Positions 36,194 to 49,040 of a stretch of DNA of 64,000 nt are shown here, in pieces. The position numbers and the translations under genes were made by a program. The stretch's first letter is position 1. Each line of letters opens with the position of its first letter. Source of the stretch: Nicotiana tabacum (lineage: Eukaryota > Streptophyta > Magnoliopsida > Solanales > Solanaceae); the NCBI RefSeq assembly GCF_000715075.1, contig NC_134089.1, forward strand, positions 109,561,157 through 109,625,156. Reading direction: 5' to 3'. The notes under the pieces were generated by a model. The model had not been told where the DNA came from and ran no database searches. It saw only the letters and a list, made by a program, of their open reading frames with translations.

Positions 36194-36385
36194 TAGGGCT
36201 GCTTATCGGGAGAATTGGGCAGTTATGTACACTTAACGGTTTGGCTTATCGGTTATCGGCTTTTAAATATATTAATCCGCTAGCCACCCGATAAGATATC
36301 AGGCGGATTGGTATCGGTTTAGCTCTTATCGGGCAGTTTATCAGCCTAATTCAATCTATATTGCGTACATTAATTGTTTGTTGTT

Positions 36386-36500
36386 CTTCTGCATTTCTTC
36401 TGCATTGTTAGCGCCACCTTCTGCATTTCTTCTGCATTGTTAGCGCCACCTTCTGCATTTCTTCTACATTGTTAGCGCCACCTTCTGCATTTCTTCTTCG
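36386..36500. repeat. 32-bp tandem repeat in the MITE
   Basis: Three full and one partial unit of TTCTGCATTTCTTCTGCATT followed by GTTAGCGCCACC are nearly identical, which suggests recent growth. Confidence 0.8.
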
Positions 36501-36687
36501 ATGAAAACTAAGAAGCCATAATAAAAAAAAGGAAACAGTAAACACTCAAGAGCGGACAACAGTAACATTTTACAACTTCCTAGTATCCAATCACGTTGGC
36601 AAAATTTGTGTTAAAAATCAAATAAAGTGATATAGAGTACTGGAAATGGAAGAAAGGTTTTTGATTATTTAATATATATGGATAAAC

Positions 36688-36692
<5 letters not shown>

Positions 36693-36754
<62 letters not shown>

Positions 36755-36755
36755 T
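36693..36755. repeat. (TA)n microsatellite
   Basis: About 60 bases of almost pure TA within the MITE, interrupted once by AAA. Confidence 0.9.
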
Positions 36756-36920
36756 TTCTTAACGGGTCAACAAATTATCCGTTAAGAAAATTAAATAATC
36801 CACCCTCAAACCGATAAGCCGTTAATAAAAAAATTCAATACCTTCCCCGTCCGTTAAACCGTTAATCCGATATCAATAAGCCATTAAGCTTCAGTTTCGG
36901 TTCGGTTTTGAACACCCCTA

Positions 36921-37887
36921 AAATCTATCATGCTGAGCAATAATAAAATCAGCTCTGGTCTCAAAACCACTAAGAGCAATCAAACACAACCAATAAATGC
37001 GGTTCACAACAAGAGAGTCTCCCACATAAGTAGAAACATAAATAGGGGAACTCAAAGAATCCCGAGATATGCCCAAATGCGGGGCAAAATAAGAAAACAC
37101 ATAAGAACAGTGGACCTGGATCGAATAGAACCAATGCATCTCTATGGCAAACTAGGACAATACTTGTGATGACAGAATCGGAGGCGACAGCCTCGGTACG
37201 GGCAAGAAGGGCATAATATCTGGCCTGGCCTCCCCCTCTAGGGCGACCTCTACCTCCCCAACCTCCACCTCTACCTGGCTGAGCAGGTGGGGTAGCAACT
37301 GGAGCTGTAACCATAGCCTGGGAACTCTGCGGGGCACGCTGTGGCTGAAACGTCTGTGGAGGTGCACCCCTCCTAAGTCTGGGGAAATCCCTCACCATAT
37401 GGCGTGTGTCACCACACTCAAAACAAGCTCTAGGAGGATGTGGCAGTTGTGACTGGCTCGGGCCAGGTCTGCTAGACTGACCACTAAAAGCACCCCGCGC
37501 AGGAGGCGCACTAGATACTGGAGGTGCATAATAAGGCTCCTGAGGCCTAGGAGGAGATGGAATACCACTGGCTGCTGGAAGAGATGAATGAACGGGACGA
37601 CTCATATAGCCCCTACTATGACAAACTGCAGCTGGAGCACGGGTACCAGAATAATGGCGCGACTCTCGAGACCTCTTGGCCTCCCTCTCCTCTCTATCCC
37701 TAGCATGCATACCCTCCACTCTCCTAGCAATGCTTACCACCTGCTGATAAGAAATATCATCCAACTTACGAGCCATGCTAGACCTGATGCTGGGAATAAG
37801 CCCCTCAATAAACCGGTGAACCCTCTCGCGAACAGTAGAAACCAAAGCTGGTGCATGTCTAGCCAAGCTAGTGTAACGGACAGCATA
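36921..37887 (-). pseudogene. E2 gag (C-terminal half) and protease start
   Basis: One mostly open frame begins at the T2 insertion with YAVRYTSLARHAPALVSTV (37830-37890), the end of the gag core. It goes on with an RxxEGMHARDREEREAKR basic stretch, a Pro/Ser-rich region, a zinc knuckle and a Gly/Arg-rich linker. The knuckle CFECGDTRHMVRDF (about 37385-37427) has lost its last Cys (Phe). A protease start with LFDPG (about 37110) follows in the same direction and a frame change leads to VSTYVGDSLVV. The MITE cuts it at 36921. Confidence 0.88.
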
Positions 37888-40784
37888 TGTGAGCATGTGA
37901 TTTTTGCCCTACATGAAAATAAATCCTAAAATAAGCCAAAAATAATTTTAATTGATTTTTAGAAGTTTTTCTTTATTTAGTTGTATTTCATGCATTTTTA
38001 ATATTTTTAAATCATAGGAAAATCATAAAAATTGTCACGTTTAATTTCATGTTATCTTAGGTTTATTTGCATTTAGGAATTAATTATATTATATGCATCT
38101 TTTAAATAACTAAAAAAAATGCATTCTTAGGTTAGTTAATTAATTAGGTAAAATAGATAAATAATTTTACCATACAAATTAGATTAAACTAAATTAGAGT
38201 TTAAAATGATTAACATTGCAAAAATCAAAAAAAAAAGAAAAGAAAGAAAGGTTTGGATTTGGTCTTGTTTTAAATCTGCGCTAAAATCATTTTTATGGCC
38301 CAATTCCCTCAAAATCCACCCAAATCCCTTCAAGCGCAAAGCCCAATACCCATTTTCCTTCCCTTAAATCCCTAAAACCTAGACACAAAATGGGGCATCA
38401 GATTTTTCCATACAATTAGAGACCCCTAGACAAAAATGGCGCATCAAAAATTTCCTGCTCCATTTTTCGTCCTCACACTAAAAAGCAGACTATCTCCTTC
38501 AAGAATGGAGAATAATGAAATCAGACCCCCCTCCATTCGGTCATTTGGATTGAGAACAGAGGAGAGAGAAATTCTTCTCTAAATCAAGCTTCCATCCATT
38601 CTTCTTCTCTCATCTCCTCTCACATTGAAATCAGAAGTTTTCAAGAAATTCAAAAACCAAAAAAAGGGTAAAGTAAAAAAAGAGGGGAACAAGGAAGAAT
38701 TAAGTCTAGCTCTATTTTTTTGTATGTGTTCTTATGCTGCATCATCTATACAATTTCTGAGTGTTCAAGTTTGATTTCCGAAAATCTAGGCTCCAAAGAA
38801 TTGATTGCCGAACCTTTGTTGTTGATTGCTGAAATTTCTGCTGAGTTTCATCTTTGAAAGATTTCATCCTTCATTTGGTTCTTTAGAATTTTGTTCTCTG
38901 TTTTGCTCACAGGTATGTCGAGATTTTTTTTGTAATTCCCTTTAATTGAAAGATTGTTTGTATGAGCTGAAGCGGCATTTTTCTTCTGTTTACATTTCTT
39001 GGTTCATGGTTTGCTTGTTGAAATTATAATTCTGGAGAAGTTGTTGCTCATAGTACTATTTTGTGCTTTATTTACTTGCGAATAGTATTATAAATAACCA
39101 ACTTTTTCATTATTGGTTGGGCTAATAGTGTAGATTTTAGACTTGAGTCATTAGAGAAGAGTAGTTCAATGGTGTTGGGATGTCATAAACAAAATTCTTC
39201 AGTTGGCAAGTCAAGCATCTCTTCATGAAATCGGAATTCACTGGGATCTTGATGTCTTTTTAGCCATTTTCGGAGATTGATTTTGTCGATTTCTTTAACA
39301 GCCAGCTATTAATTTGACATTCATATGCCATGTTTGTTTCTCTTTGCCAGACAAATAGTTTAAAAAAATGGGATTGTTTTTGTTGTGAATTTCATTTTAG
39401 TAGTAGGATGAATGAATCATGTATTGGTAATGGAAATTATTCAAAGCTTCTGTATGTAATATCACTATACTTTTGAGTTTGCTAAGAACTTTGAGCTTGT
39501 TGGATTTAATTCGGCCCAGCTCTGTGAGTAAGGCCTAATAGAGCCTCACTTTAGAATATTGACATAACCCAGTTGTTTTATTATTTTTACCACATAACTA
39601 GACTAATTTGTTTGGGAGGCATCACATGACTAGATTATCCCTACTTATTTAATTTGAACATGTTTGGAATTCCTTCAACCTGAAAGCTTTAACTTAATCA
39701 TGCCCCATTGTTGGCTAGTGAATGTCCTAAGTCTTTAAATAATCATGCAAGTTAAAGTCTGGACCACTATAATCCTACCAACGAAATCCATACTTCTTCA
39801 ACCTTAACCATTAATCTCAAACATAGGAATTGAATGATTCAAACATCGTAGTTTGCTTTAGGCGTGTAATTAAATCATCACGGTTATGGGTACGGTTCCC
39901 GTGATATAGTCATGATACCTAATTCCTAACTTCGGGTGTGCATTTCATGTAACCCGATTATAACAACTTCTAATAATAAAGCCCTTTGAAATAAATTGAG
40001 ACGTACCATGCCAAACAAAATTTATAATCAATGGCCCTCATAAGATTAGATTCAAGAACTAACACTTATAGAAAGGTTTGAGGTATGCCATAAATAAATT
40101 AAATCACCCATGGCCCTCACAAATGTTGCTATTGAAAATTGAATCTTCGTAGTTGCTTTGGACGCGTTATTTAAATAATTCATCATAGCTACGGGTACGG
40201 TTCCCGTGACGTAGTTGTGATTTTTAATTACTAAAATTCGGGTGTGCATTTCATGTGACCCGACCATAACAACTTTGAACTTTAATAAAATACACATGTC
40301 GTGAATTGCGGGTGCATTTCATGTAGCGTGGTTCGCGACGTGTTCCAAAACAAACAAGTGTACGACAATCATCACTTGTTCAAGAAATAATTCCATACAT
40401 CCTAAAAGCAGGTAAAATAATTAAAAGGCGGTTATAAAGCTAAAAATGCACAATAGTTTAAAACATGTAATAAAACGGATAATAGGCCAATTTTAACAGT
40501 TTAAACAATCGTGCTAGAACCACGGAACCCGGGAATGCCTAACACCTTCTCCTGGGTTAACATAATTCCTTATCTAGAATTTCTGGTTCGTATACTTATA
40601 AAGTAAAGTCAAAATTTTCTCGATTTAGGATTTTAAAATAAGCCGGTGACTTGGGACACCAAATAAACTATTCTAAGTGGTTACTCTGATAAAATAAATA
40701 TATAATCCCATTTCGAATAATGTCACTTAAATTGGAAAAACTCCCTTATATCACCCCTCGGGTGGTAAAAAAGGAGGTGTGACA
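37888..40784 (+). repeat. T2 5' LTR (2897 bp)
   Basis: It starts TGTGAGCATGTGATTTTTGCCC and ends AAGGAGGTGTGACA. By eye it is in the mid-90s percent identical to 49948-52699, with a roughly 90-bp segment near 40018-40100 absent from the 3' copy. It holds an AT-rich start, a pyrimidine-rich stretch around 38570-38640 and no tandem array. Confidence 0.93.
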
Positions 40785-40788
40785 GCTC

Positions 40789-40806
40789 TGACGACTCTAC
40801 TGGGGA
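40789..40806 (+). other. T2 primer binding site (Arg-type, mutated)
   Basis: TGACGACTCTACTGGGGA four bases after the LTR matches the T1 site TGGCGACTCTGCTGGAGA except for G/A changes at three places. Confidence 0.75.
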
Positions 40807-42479
40807 AAATGTAACCCAGAATCTCGGGTTCAGGATTCAAGAATTCGAGCTTAGAATAACTGTTATACTTGGCTTTATTTATTATCTGATTTTTATATGT
40901 TTGAGCCTAATGTGTTAAATGCCGTTTTTTATTGCTTTGATATTGTTTGGACTGTATATAAATTGTTACGAATCCTTCTTCTCTCCGAGTCTTCTAAATC
41001 ATCTGGGAAGTGTGCACTTCGTGTGACTTGTTGTCTTTTAGAGTCATATCCCAATTTTAGAACGAGGTTCGGACAAGTTGCAAAGCCGGTGTACGCTACC
41101 CCCCTCGGCTCGAGCTGTCCGCTCGGGTAAGCCAGGTCTCGAACAAATACATCCAGATTTTAAACCAAGAATAACATAGCCTAATGCCAGATTCCTAGTA
41201 GGAATGCTTGTTTGCATCACATGCATCTGACTTTGGGGACTCAACACAGGGGTTGGGTCTGTCTAGGACAGGTGTACCCAAATTAAAAAGACCATCCTGA
41301 TGCATCTTACGTGCTACTTGCGCATCTGTTTGTTTCGGCTTGCATGTTGACTGACTTCTAGAATAGGGAAAGAAAATAAAAGAAAAAAAAGAAAAAATAA
41401 ACTCAAAAAAAAAGTGAGAGGTAGGTATTTAGAAAATTCTGAAACTCTGCCGAAATTCTGAAAAAAGAAAGGTCATTTCAAAATGAGCCAAAATTTTCAA
41501 GTGTCATGTTTCCCTGTTCCGTCAAAACTGACCTAACTACGCGGGTTTGATTCACACCGGATGTGAGATACGTAGGCAAACCTCATCGATTCCGGCCCAC
41601 AATTTTCAGAAAATCCAAAAAAATACTTTCCTTTACTTACTTCTTTAGAAAAGTCTTTCTCTAAGACCCCAATTTTCAAAAATCCAAAAATATTTTCTTT
41701 TAGAAATCTTTCCTTAGAAAATTCAAAAAGGGGGGGGGGGGGAGTTTTTTTAAAACTCAAAAAAAAGTAGTTTCCTTCTTTCTGGAGTATTTCAGACGGG
41801 TTTTCTTTGTTTTGAAGTATTTTTTTTCCTTCTTTAAAAGTATTTCTTTCGTAAATGTCAAAAAACAAAAATTGAAAATTGAAGTCCAAAAATATTTTGC
41901 TTTTCTTTAGAAGTACTTTTTGTAAATACTTAAAAAAACTCAGAAATTGAAAACATTTTCTTAAAAGTCTCTCTTTCGAAAAGAAATATTTCCTTTCTTC
42001 TTTTAAAGAATTTCTTTCAAAAATTCCAAAAAAAAGAGTTTGTTTATTTACTCTATTCTTGATCTTCCCGAACTACGCAAGATTTCATTCATGCGGCGTC
42101 ATGATACGTAGGAAATCTCCATCGGATTCGATCATAGCTATAAAATAAACTGAGTGACAAAATAAACTAAACAAAGAGAGAAAGAAAAATTGAGTAAAAA
42201 AGAAAGAAAAAGTGGAGCGACATAAATTAAAAAGTGAAAAAGGGAGAAAAAGAGAGTGCCAAAATAAAAGAGCGGCAAAAAAATGATGAACATAAAATAA
42301 AATCAAGAGTGATTAAAAAGAAGCAGAAATAAAAGAGATATTGAGTGAAAAGAGAGTTAGTTAAGGCCGGTATGAAACATGCAACCGTTCAAACACATGG
42401 CAGAAACGCTTAACTATTTAGGTGCATTGCATCCAAACGTGCGATTTCCTATCTGTTAAGCGTCTCAAAACTAACAAGG
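40807..42479 (+). other. T2 leader, low complexity, no gene seen
   Basis: It contains a short open frame (40897-41130) without a recognised domain, a GAGCTGTCCGCTCGGG segment shared with the T1 leader, A- and TTTCTTT-rich stretches, a run of about 13 G (near 41730) and two copies of the ACTACG...GATACGTAGG motif (41533-41598, 42069-42136). An ORF1 like that of T1 is not recognisable. Confidence 0.6.
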
Positions 42480-42659
42480 TTGTTGGGTGTGCAAACTAGC
42501 CAGATTTTGGTGGTTGGTTTTGTTGGTAGTGTAGCCTCCCCTCCCTCACAAGATCTAAAGGCACAGATGGCCTCCGCAAGCAATCTACCAATCATCGGTC
42601 CTGAGGATAGTCCGACATTGGCTATTCTGCAGCTAGAATCAACAGCTGTGAAGAGAATA

Positions 42660-44068
42660 AGATGTTGTGTTTCCGCATATTAGAAATGTGGGACGCCTGG
42701 TCTAATGGTAGGGAACCACCAAGTGCAATCCCTAGGTTCCCTGAGTTGATCCCCAAGTCAAGTGAGGTTACCAACGCCCCTGTTCCCAACCCGCTCCTCC
42801 CATGCGGGCACCCTACAATCCCGTTCAATGATCTTGGCATGCCTTCTGTGGTTCGCCCACAGGCCCCAGTTTCTTGGGCACCTCCAATATTGTTCTCTAC
42901 CGCACCAGTCTGCACCAGAACATAACCAACTTTACCACGGTCGTATGTTGAGCCTCCAATGTTCACCTTTCAGGGTCCACAGATTCAATCAGAAATAACT
43001 TATGTGACCCCATACTCTTTCACTCAACCTCCGTAATATGATCTCTCGGGAGAGTGAGAAAAGGTTGTTAAAAATCTCGAGCAAGAGGAAATGGATCGGA
43101 AGATCAAAAGCCTAGAACATAGCCTGAAAAACATGCAAGGTCTGAGTGACCAAAAGAGTGTCTCATACTCTGACCTCTATATGTTTCCCATGTCCACTTG
43201 CCAGTTGGATTCAAGATGCCAAAATTTGAAAAGTACAATGGGCACGGAGATCCGGTCGCTCATCTGAAACAATACTGTAACCAGTTGAGGGGTGTTGGTG
43301 GAAAAGAGGAGCTGCTAATGGCCTATTTTGGGGGAAGCCTTAACGGAATTGCTTCTAATTGGTATACAGATCAAGAAATTACCCATTGGCACATGTAGGA
43401 CGATATGGCCGAGATTTTGTTCGCCATTTCCAGTATAATGTGGACATCGCTCCCGAAAGAAACTCTTTGTCCAATTTGAAAAGAAAATCACGGAAAGATT
43501 CCGTGAATATGTTGTCAAATGGCGTGCGCAAGCTGCCAGTGTAAAGCCTCCAATGGATGAAATTGAAATGGTAACAGTCTTTCTACAGGCCCAAGAGGCA
43601 GACTACTTCCAGAACATGATGTCCGCTATGGGTAAGCCGTTTGCTGAGGCTATCAAAATTGGTGAAATGGTTGAAAATGGTTTAAAAACAGGTCGATTGA
43701 GTCATGCTGCTTTTAAAGCCATATCACGGGCTGCTCATAATGGTTCGGAGGGTTTGATGAACAACAATGGGAGTAAAGACGGAGCCATGATGGCTTCACG
43801 CTCGAGGGAGGCCCGCATGTCACTCAGCCAATCATATGTGCCTCCTATATTCTCTCCACACTATTGTCCCTTTCAAGATGGTGCTTATGTTGTGGCACCA
43901 CCTCCTTATGCGGTGATGAACGCGCAACCTTACACCGTACCGCAACATTATACACAGAATCGAGCTCCACCTCCTACAAATGCCTATCCTTACCAAGCTC
44001 CATATAATCGCCAACCAAATGTTTCCCAGTACAATCCTCGCCCAAGAGAGACTTTCAGGAAGAATTAG
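42660..44068 (+). pseudogene. T2 gag (broken)
   Basis: The N-terminal part (MLCFRILEMWDAWSNGREPP at 42662) is Pro-rich. After stops near 42925 and 43035 come a coiled-coil stretch (EEMDRKIKSLEHSLKNMQGL) and, after a frame change near 43200, the gag core (GFKMPKFEKYNGHGDPVAHL, SLNGIASNWYTDQ at 43340). Another stop is at 43396 and a frame change near 43475. The last part, 43553-44068, runs MVTVFLQAQEADYFQNMM to a Tyr/Pro/Gln-rich tail (YPYQAPYNRQPN). The fold matches T1 gag in order. No zinc knuckle is seen. Confidence 0.85.
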
Positions 44069-45000
44069 TTCACCCTTATTGGTCAATCGTATTCAAGCTT
44101 GTTTCAGAAGCTAATCAAGCTAGATCTATTGTAGCCAGTGGCCCCGAACCGGCCGAACCCTGAGTCCGTTCACACTGAGCTGATGCTATATGTGAATACC
44201 ACTCTGGAGCAGTGGGACAGAGTACAGAGGACTGTTGGACCCTCAAAAGGGCAGTTGAAGATTTGATTGAAGTTGAAAGAATCATTTTTCGGGATGAAGA
44301 AGCTTCTGATGTGATGAACAATTTTTTGCCTACCACAATATCGGGCCAATAGTCGGAATTATTTATGAAGTTGAGGAATTTGATTCGGCACTGAAGGTCG
44401 TTGCAGCCATTGCCGAGACAGAAGAAAAGCCAAAAAATGGTCGCCAAGCATGAAAGTTCCCCATCAGACGGGAGTCTTAGTAGCCAGTCTTGCTATCCTT
44501 TTTGCGTCCGGATTATCTCAGCGTGTGATCCGGATGTTTTACCTTATTGCCTTACTTTTTGATGTAAACCCTTCTATCTTAAAAAATTGAAAAAAAAGAA
44601 AAAAAATCAAAAGTAAAAAATCAAATGAAATTAATATTTCATTGTCCAGGAATGTCTCTTTTCTTAATCTTGTCATTTTTCTTATTCTCTTTTTAGTTCT
44701 GTTAAATGCAGATTTCAATAACATGACATGCTTGCGGACTTCATGCCCAGATCCTAAAACGATGTCAGACTTCGAAATAATGAATCAAGAATCAGAATGC
44801 AATGAATATAAGTTTAAAGAAATAAAACAAAGAGTTGGAACAACTGAAGGAAAATTGGTTCCTGAATTGGAAAGGTCCATACATTGCAACAAGAGTACTG
44901 CCAAAAGAATGCGTTGTACTTGGGACACGTCAAAGGAAATGTCCCTGAAATAACTGTCAATGCAAATGCAGTCAAAAGGTACTATGTTGGATCCTACATA
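44069..45000 (+). pseudogene. T2 pol remnants around a large deletion
   Basis: After gag there are fragments resembling LKRAVEDLIEVERI (about 44243), then a pre-RT linker fragment with NNMTCLRTSCPDP and SECNEY (44705-44810). A sudden change near 44865 leads to integrase C-terminal sequence ending AVKRYYV-like at about 44990. Relative to T1 this removes protease, RT, both RNase H domains and the integrase core. Low-complexity A/T runs lie at 44580-44700. Confidence 0.7.
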
Positions 45001-46947
45001 TAATACTAATATTCTCCAGTTGGGATGACGAAGGCTTTCATTCTCGCAACCCAAACACTATCAAACCTTTGCAAACCCTTTGAGCCGACTCCCATTCTTT
45101 GATTACCCTCTTTGGAATGTGAAAGTGTTATTGAAAAATGAAATGAAAAAAGAAAAACAGAAAAAAATAATACAGAAAAAAGAAGGAAGAAAAGACAAAG
45201 AAAATGAAATGAAAAAAAAAATGAAAAAAGAGAGGAAAAAGGAAAGGAAAAATAAAGATAACAAAACAAAAGAAAATCAAAATTAATGTTCCCTGAACTA
45301 CGTTCTACTTGATTCTAAAAGGATATGTAGGTAGTCTCTCTCTGGTGTTCAGTCACACCAAAAATAAAAATTCAAAGTCCCCCAAAAAAGTGAAACTGGG
45401 GCAGATATTATAATGGTTCGGCGATGATCTCGCCCAAAAGGTTCCAAAGTTGTAACTTAATCCAAATTCCTTTATACCCAAACCCTGTTCAAGTCCTTCC
45501 GATCAATTGGTGAGAATGTTCAAGGATAGAAGAATACAGTTACTTGGATCCAATACAACCAATATGAGAGAAATAAAATGAGAGAGTCTTATTGGTAAAA
45601 CCCACATGGGCACCGTGAGGCGACAGTAAGCAGAGAAATTGAATGAGAGAGTCTTGTTAGTGAAAACTCGCAAAGAGCACTATAAGGCGATTGTGAGAAG
45701 AGAAATGAGAGAGGTTAGATCGTGAAAACCCGCAAAGGGCGCCCCTGATCGAAAAGAGGATTCTCACAGCCATCGGCATCAATAGAGTATTGGCTAGGTT
45801 TCTCAATTTTGAGGCAAAAGTTGTGATGAATTTCTGAGAGTCAGACGGTTTACACAGATCAGGCATCCAGTACAAAAGGCATGTCATGTTCATTGAAGTC
45901 CTCATGTACTCCAGATAAGTCCTTCTTTCCTTTCCCCAACAGGGACACTTTTTGTTCAAATTCATTGTCCATTCCGTTGTTTGTATTTCTTTGAATCCCT
46001 TTCGGTCTAATTCTATTCTGAAATTGATACAAAGAAGGAATAGCAAGACTAATTTACAGGGTTCTCATTTGACATGAGCTAATGTGCAATAAGGCACCCA
46101 TCCTCGTCACAGGCGTCAATTCGACTTCGACAAGCCCTGGTGGTTAATGTTTTGAAATTGAAAACTCTTGGAAGTTGAAAAGGTTGAGTCCCACGTGACT
46201 AACCGTCTCAACAAAGATTTGAAAAAGCCAATATACCCCAAATGCTCTGAAATTGAAGTTGGAAGAAAGAAGCCAGAAAAGAAATGCCTACAAAGGCGAA
46301 ATAAAGTTGGAAAAGGTTAAGTCCCACGCGACTAGCCGTTGCAGCAAGTTTGAGGAGCCAAAAGTTTCCCAATGCTTCGAAGCATAAAAAAGGAAGGAAA
46401 AAGAAAAAAAGAGAAAAAAAAAACAACAAGTCAGATGGGAAGGGCCTATAGAGGCAAAATCAAGTCGAAAAGATTAAGTTCCACATGACCGACCATCATG
46501 GCAAAATCTGGCAAAGCTAGAGGTTTCTTCAGGGTCAGAAATGAAATCGGTCCTCAGGGAACAAGCAGTTGCGATTGAAATCTTCATCAAAGAAGCCGGG
46601 TCAAGATCAAGTGGTTGAAATTATCAAGGCCACAAAACCAACCACCGTTTCAAACTGACAAATTGTTCTTTGTTTGAAAAACAGAAAACATGTGTAATTC
46701 AAAGCAACCTTACAAGAAGCAAGTGCAACCAAAAATAAAATGTGCAAGGGCTAGAAATAGCTTTGCAACAACAATCCAAAAAAGGAAGTCCCTTCCAAAA
46801 TTATTTTCCACATTTACTCATTCTAAGAAAATTAAAAAAAATAAAAAGAAGAAGAAGAAGAAAAAATCAAAAAAAACATCATGGTAGCCTAGGGTCCCCA
46901 ATCTCTAGCTATGTTTTCCCAACATAGGGTCTCTTTCCGTAGTCGCT
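45001..46947 (+). other. T2 3' untranslated region, first part, with imperfect repeats
   Basis: It holds an A-rich tract (45130-45290), a GAACTACG...GGATATGTAGG motif (45295-45357), three imperfect ~70-80-bp units with GAGAGAGTCTTRTTRGTRAAA (about 45570-45760) and three ~140-bp units with AAAAGGTTRAGTCCCACGYGAC (about 46175-46530). A Lys-rich open frame across the A-rich tract is not a gene. Confidence 0.65.
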
Positions 46948-49040
46948 GCCAGCATAACCTAGTAGTCTTTTCCAGTATACGGTTCCACTCCCTAGTTGAT
47001 TCCCGGCATAACCCGTGGACCTTCCCGGCATAACCCGAGGACATTTTCTGGCATAACTCGATGACCTTCCCCGGCATAACCCGTGGACCTCCCCGGCATA
47101 ACCTGATGACCTTTTTTCCTTTAAGGCATAACCTGATGACCTTTTCCGGTGTAATCCGTGGACCTCCCCGGTATAACCCGAGGACCCTTTTCTTTTCTAG
47201 CATAACTCAATAACTTTCCTGGCATAACCCGTGGACCTCCCAGGCATAACCCGATGACCTTTTCTTTCCCGGCATAACCTGTCGACCTCCCCGGCATAAC
47301 CCAAGGACTTTTTTCTTTTCTGACATAACCCGATGACTTTCCCGGCATAACCCATAGAACTCCCCGGCATAACCCAAGGACCTTTTCTTTCTGGCATAAC
47401 TCGAGGACCTTTTCCAGTATAACCCGATGACCTTTCCCGACATAACCCGTGGACCTCCGCAGCATAACCCGAGGACTTTTTTTCTTTTCCGGCATAACCC
47501 GATGATCTTTCCCGGCATAACCTATGGACCTCCCCGGCATAACCCGAGGACCCTTTTCTTTTCCAGCATAACCCGCTGACTTTCCCAGCATAACCTGTGG
47601 ACCTCCCCGGCATAACCTGATGATCTTTTTCTTTTCCAGCATAACCCGATATCTTTCTCGGCATAACCCGTGGACCTCCCCACCATAACCCGTGGACCCC
47701 CCCGGCATAACCCGAGGACCTTTTCTGGCATAACCCGATGACTTTCCCGGCATATACCGTGGACCTCCCCAGCATAACCCGAGGACCTTTTCCAGCATAA
47801 CCCGATGAATTTCCCGGAATAACCCGTGGACCTCCCTGGCATAACCCGATGACTTTCCCGGCATAACACGTGGACTTCCCCGACATAACCCGGGGACCTT
47901 TTTCTTTTCCGGCATAACCCGATGACTTTCCCGGCATAACCCGCGGACCTCCCCAGCATAACCTGAGGACCTTTTCTTTCCCGACATAACCCGATGACTT
48001 TCCCGGCATAACCCGTAGACCTCCCCGGCATAACCCAAGGACCTTTTATTTCTGGCATAACCCGTGGACCTCCCCGGCATAACCCGAGGACCTTTACCGG
48101 CATACCCGATGACCTTTCCCGATATAACCTGTGGATCTCCCCGGCATAACCCTGGGACCTTTTTTCTTTTCCGGCATAACCCGATGATCTTTCTCGGCAT
48201 AACCTGTGGGCCTCCCCGGCATAACCCGAGGACCCTTTTTTTTCGGCATAACCCGCTGACTTTCCCTGCATAACCCGTGGACCTCCTCGGCATAACCCGT
48301 GGACCTTTTTATTTTCCGGCATAGCCCGATGCCTTTCCGGGCATAACCCATGGACCTCCCCAGCATAACCTGAGGACCTTTTCCGGCATAACCCGTGGAC
48401 CTCCCCGGCATAACCCGAGGATATTTTTCTTTTCCGGCATAACACGATGACTTTTCCGGCATAACCCGTGGACCTCCCCGACATAACTCGAGGACCCTTT
48501 TCTTTTCCAGTATACCCGATGACTTTCCCGACATAACCCAGGGACCTTTTTCTTTTCCGGCATAACCCGATGACTTTTCCTGCATAACTCGTGGATCTCC
48601 CCGACATAACCCGAGGACCTTTTTATTTTCCGGCATAACCCGATGACTTTTCTGGCATAACCCGTGGACCTCCCCGGCATAACCCGATGACTTTTCCGGT
48701 ATAACCCGTGGACCTCCCCGGCATAACCCGAGGATCTTTTTCTTTTCCGGCATAACCCGTGGACCTCCCCGACATAACTCGAGGACCTTTTTCTTTTTTG
48801 GCTTAACCCGATCACTTTCCTGGCATAACCCGTGGACCCTCCCCGGCATAACCCGAGGACCTTTTTCTTTTCCGGCATAACCCGATGAACTTTCCCGACA
48901 TAACCCGTGGACCTCCCCGGCATAACCCGAGGACCTTTTTCTTTTTTGGCATAACTCGATGAACTTTCCCGGCATAACCCGAGGACCTTTCCGGCATAAC
49001 CCGGTCATTTTCCAGCATAACCTGGTAATCTTCCCAATAT
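46948..49040 (+). repeat. 2.1-kb satellite-like array (CCGGCATAACCCG units) in T2 3' UTR
   Basis: Short units share CCGGCATAACCC and alternate between GTGGACCTCC (22-23 bp unit), GAGGACCTTTTTCTTTT (about 29 bp) and GATGACTTTC (about 22 bp), giving a higher-order period near 75 bp. There are several dozen copies. The unit has no stop on the minus strand, so all three minus frames stay open for hundreds of codons (peptides such as GLCRGGPRVMP, RSTGYAGK), overlapping one another. These are repeat translations, not proteins. Confidence 0.92.

Larger units (their letters stand above)
36194..36920. mobile_element. hAT-like MITE (727 bp) in E2 protease
   Basis: Ends are TAGGGCTG on the left and, inverted, TAGGGGTG on the right (7 of 8 match). 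They are flanked by 8-bp duplications AAGTCTAC (36186-36193) and AAATCTAT (36921-36928), each one change from AAGTCTAT, the uninterrupted E2/E1 sequence. Eight-base duplications and such ends fit the hAT superfamily. There is no transposase. It contains four TTCTGCATTTCTTCTGCATT-type tandem units and a long TA microsatellite. Confidence 0.75.

Noticed and set aside
45080..45286. Lys/Glu-rich open frame
   Set aside because: It lies across a long A-rich low-complexity tract in the T2 3' untranslated region.
46948..49040. Regularly spaced repeats resembling a CRISPR array
   Set aside because: The spacing is made of three alternating related units, not unique spacers, there are no cas genes, and the context is a plant retrotransposon.
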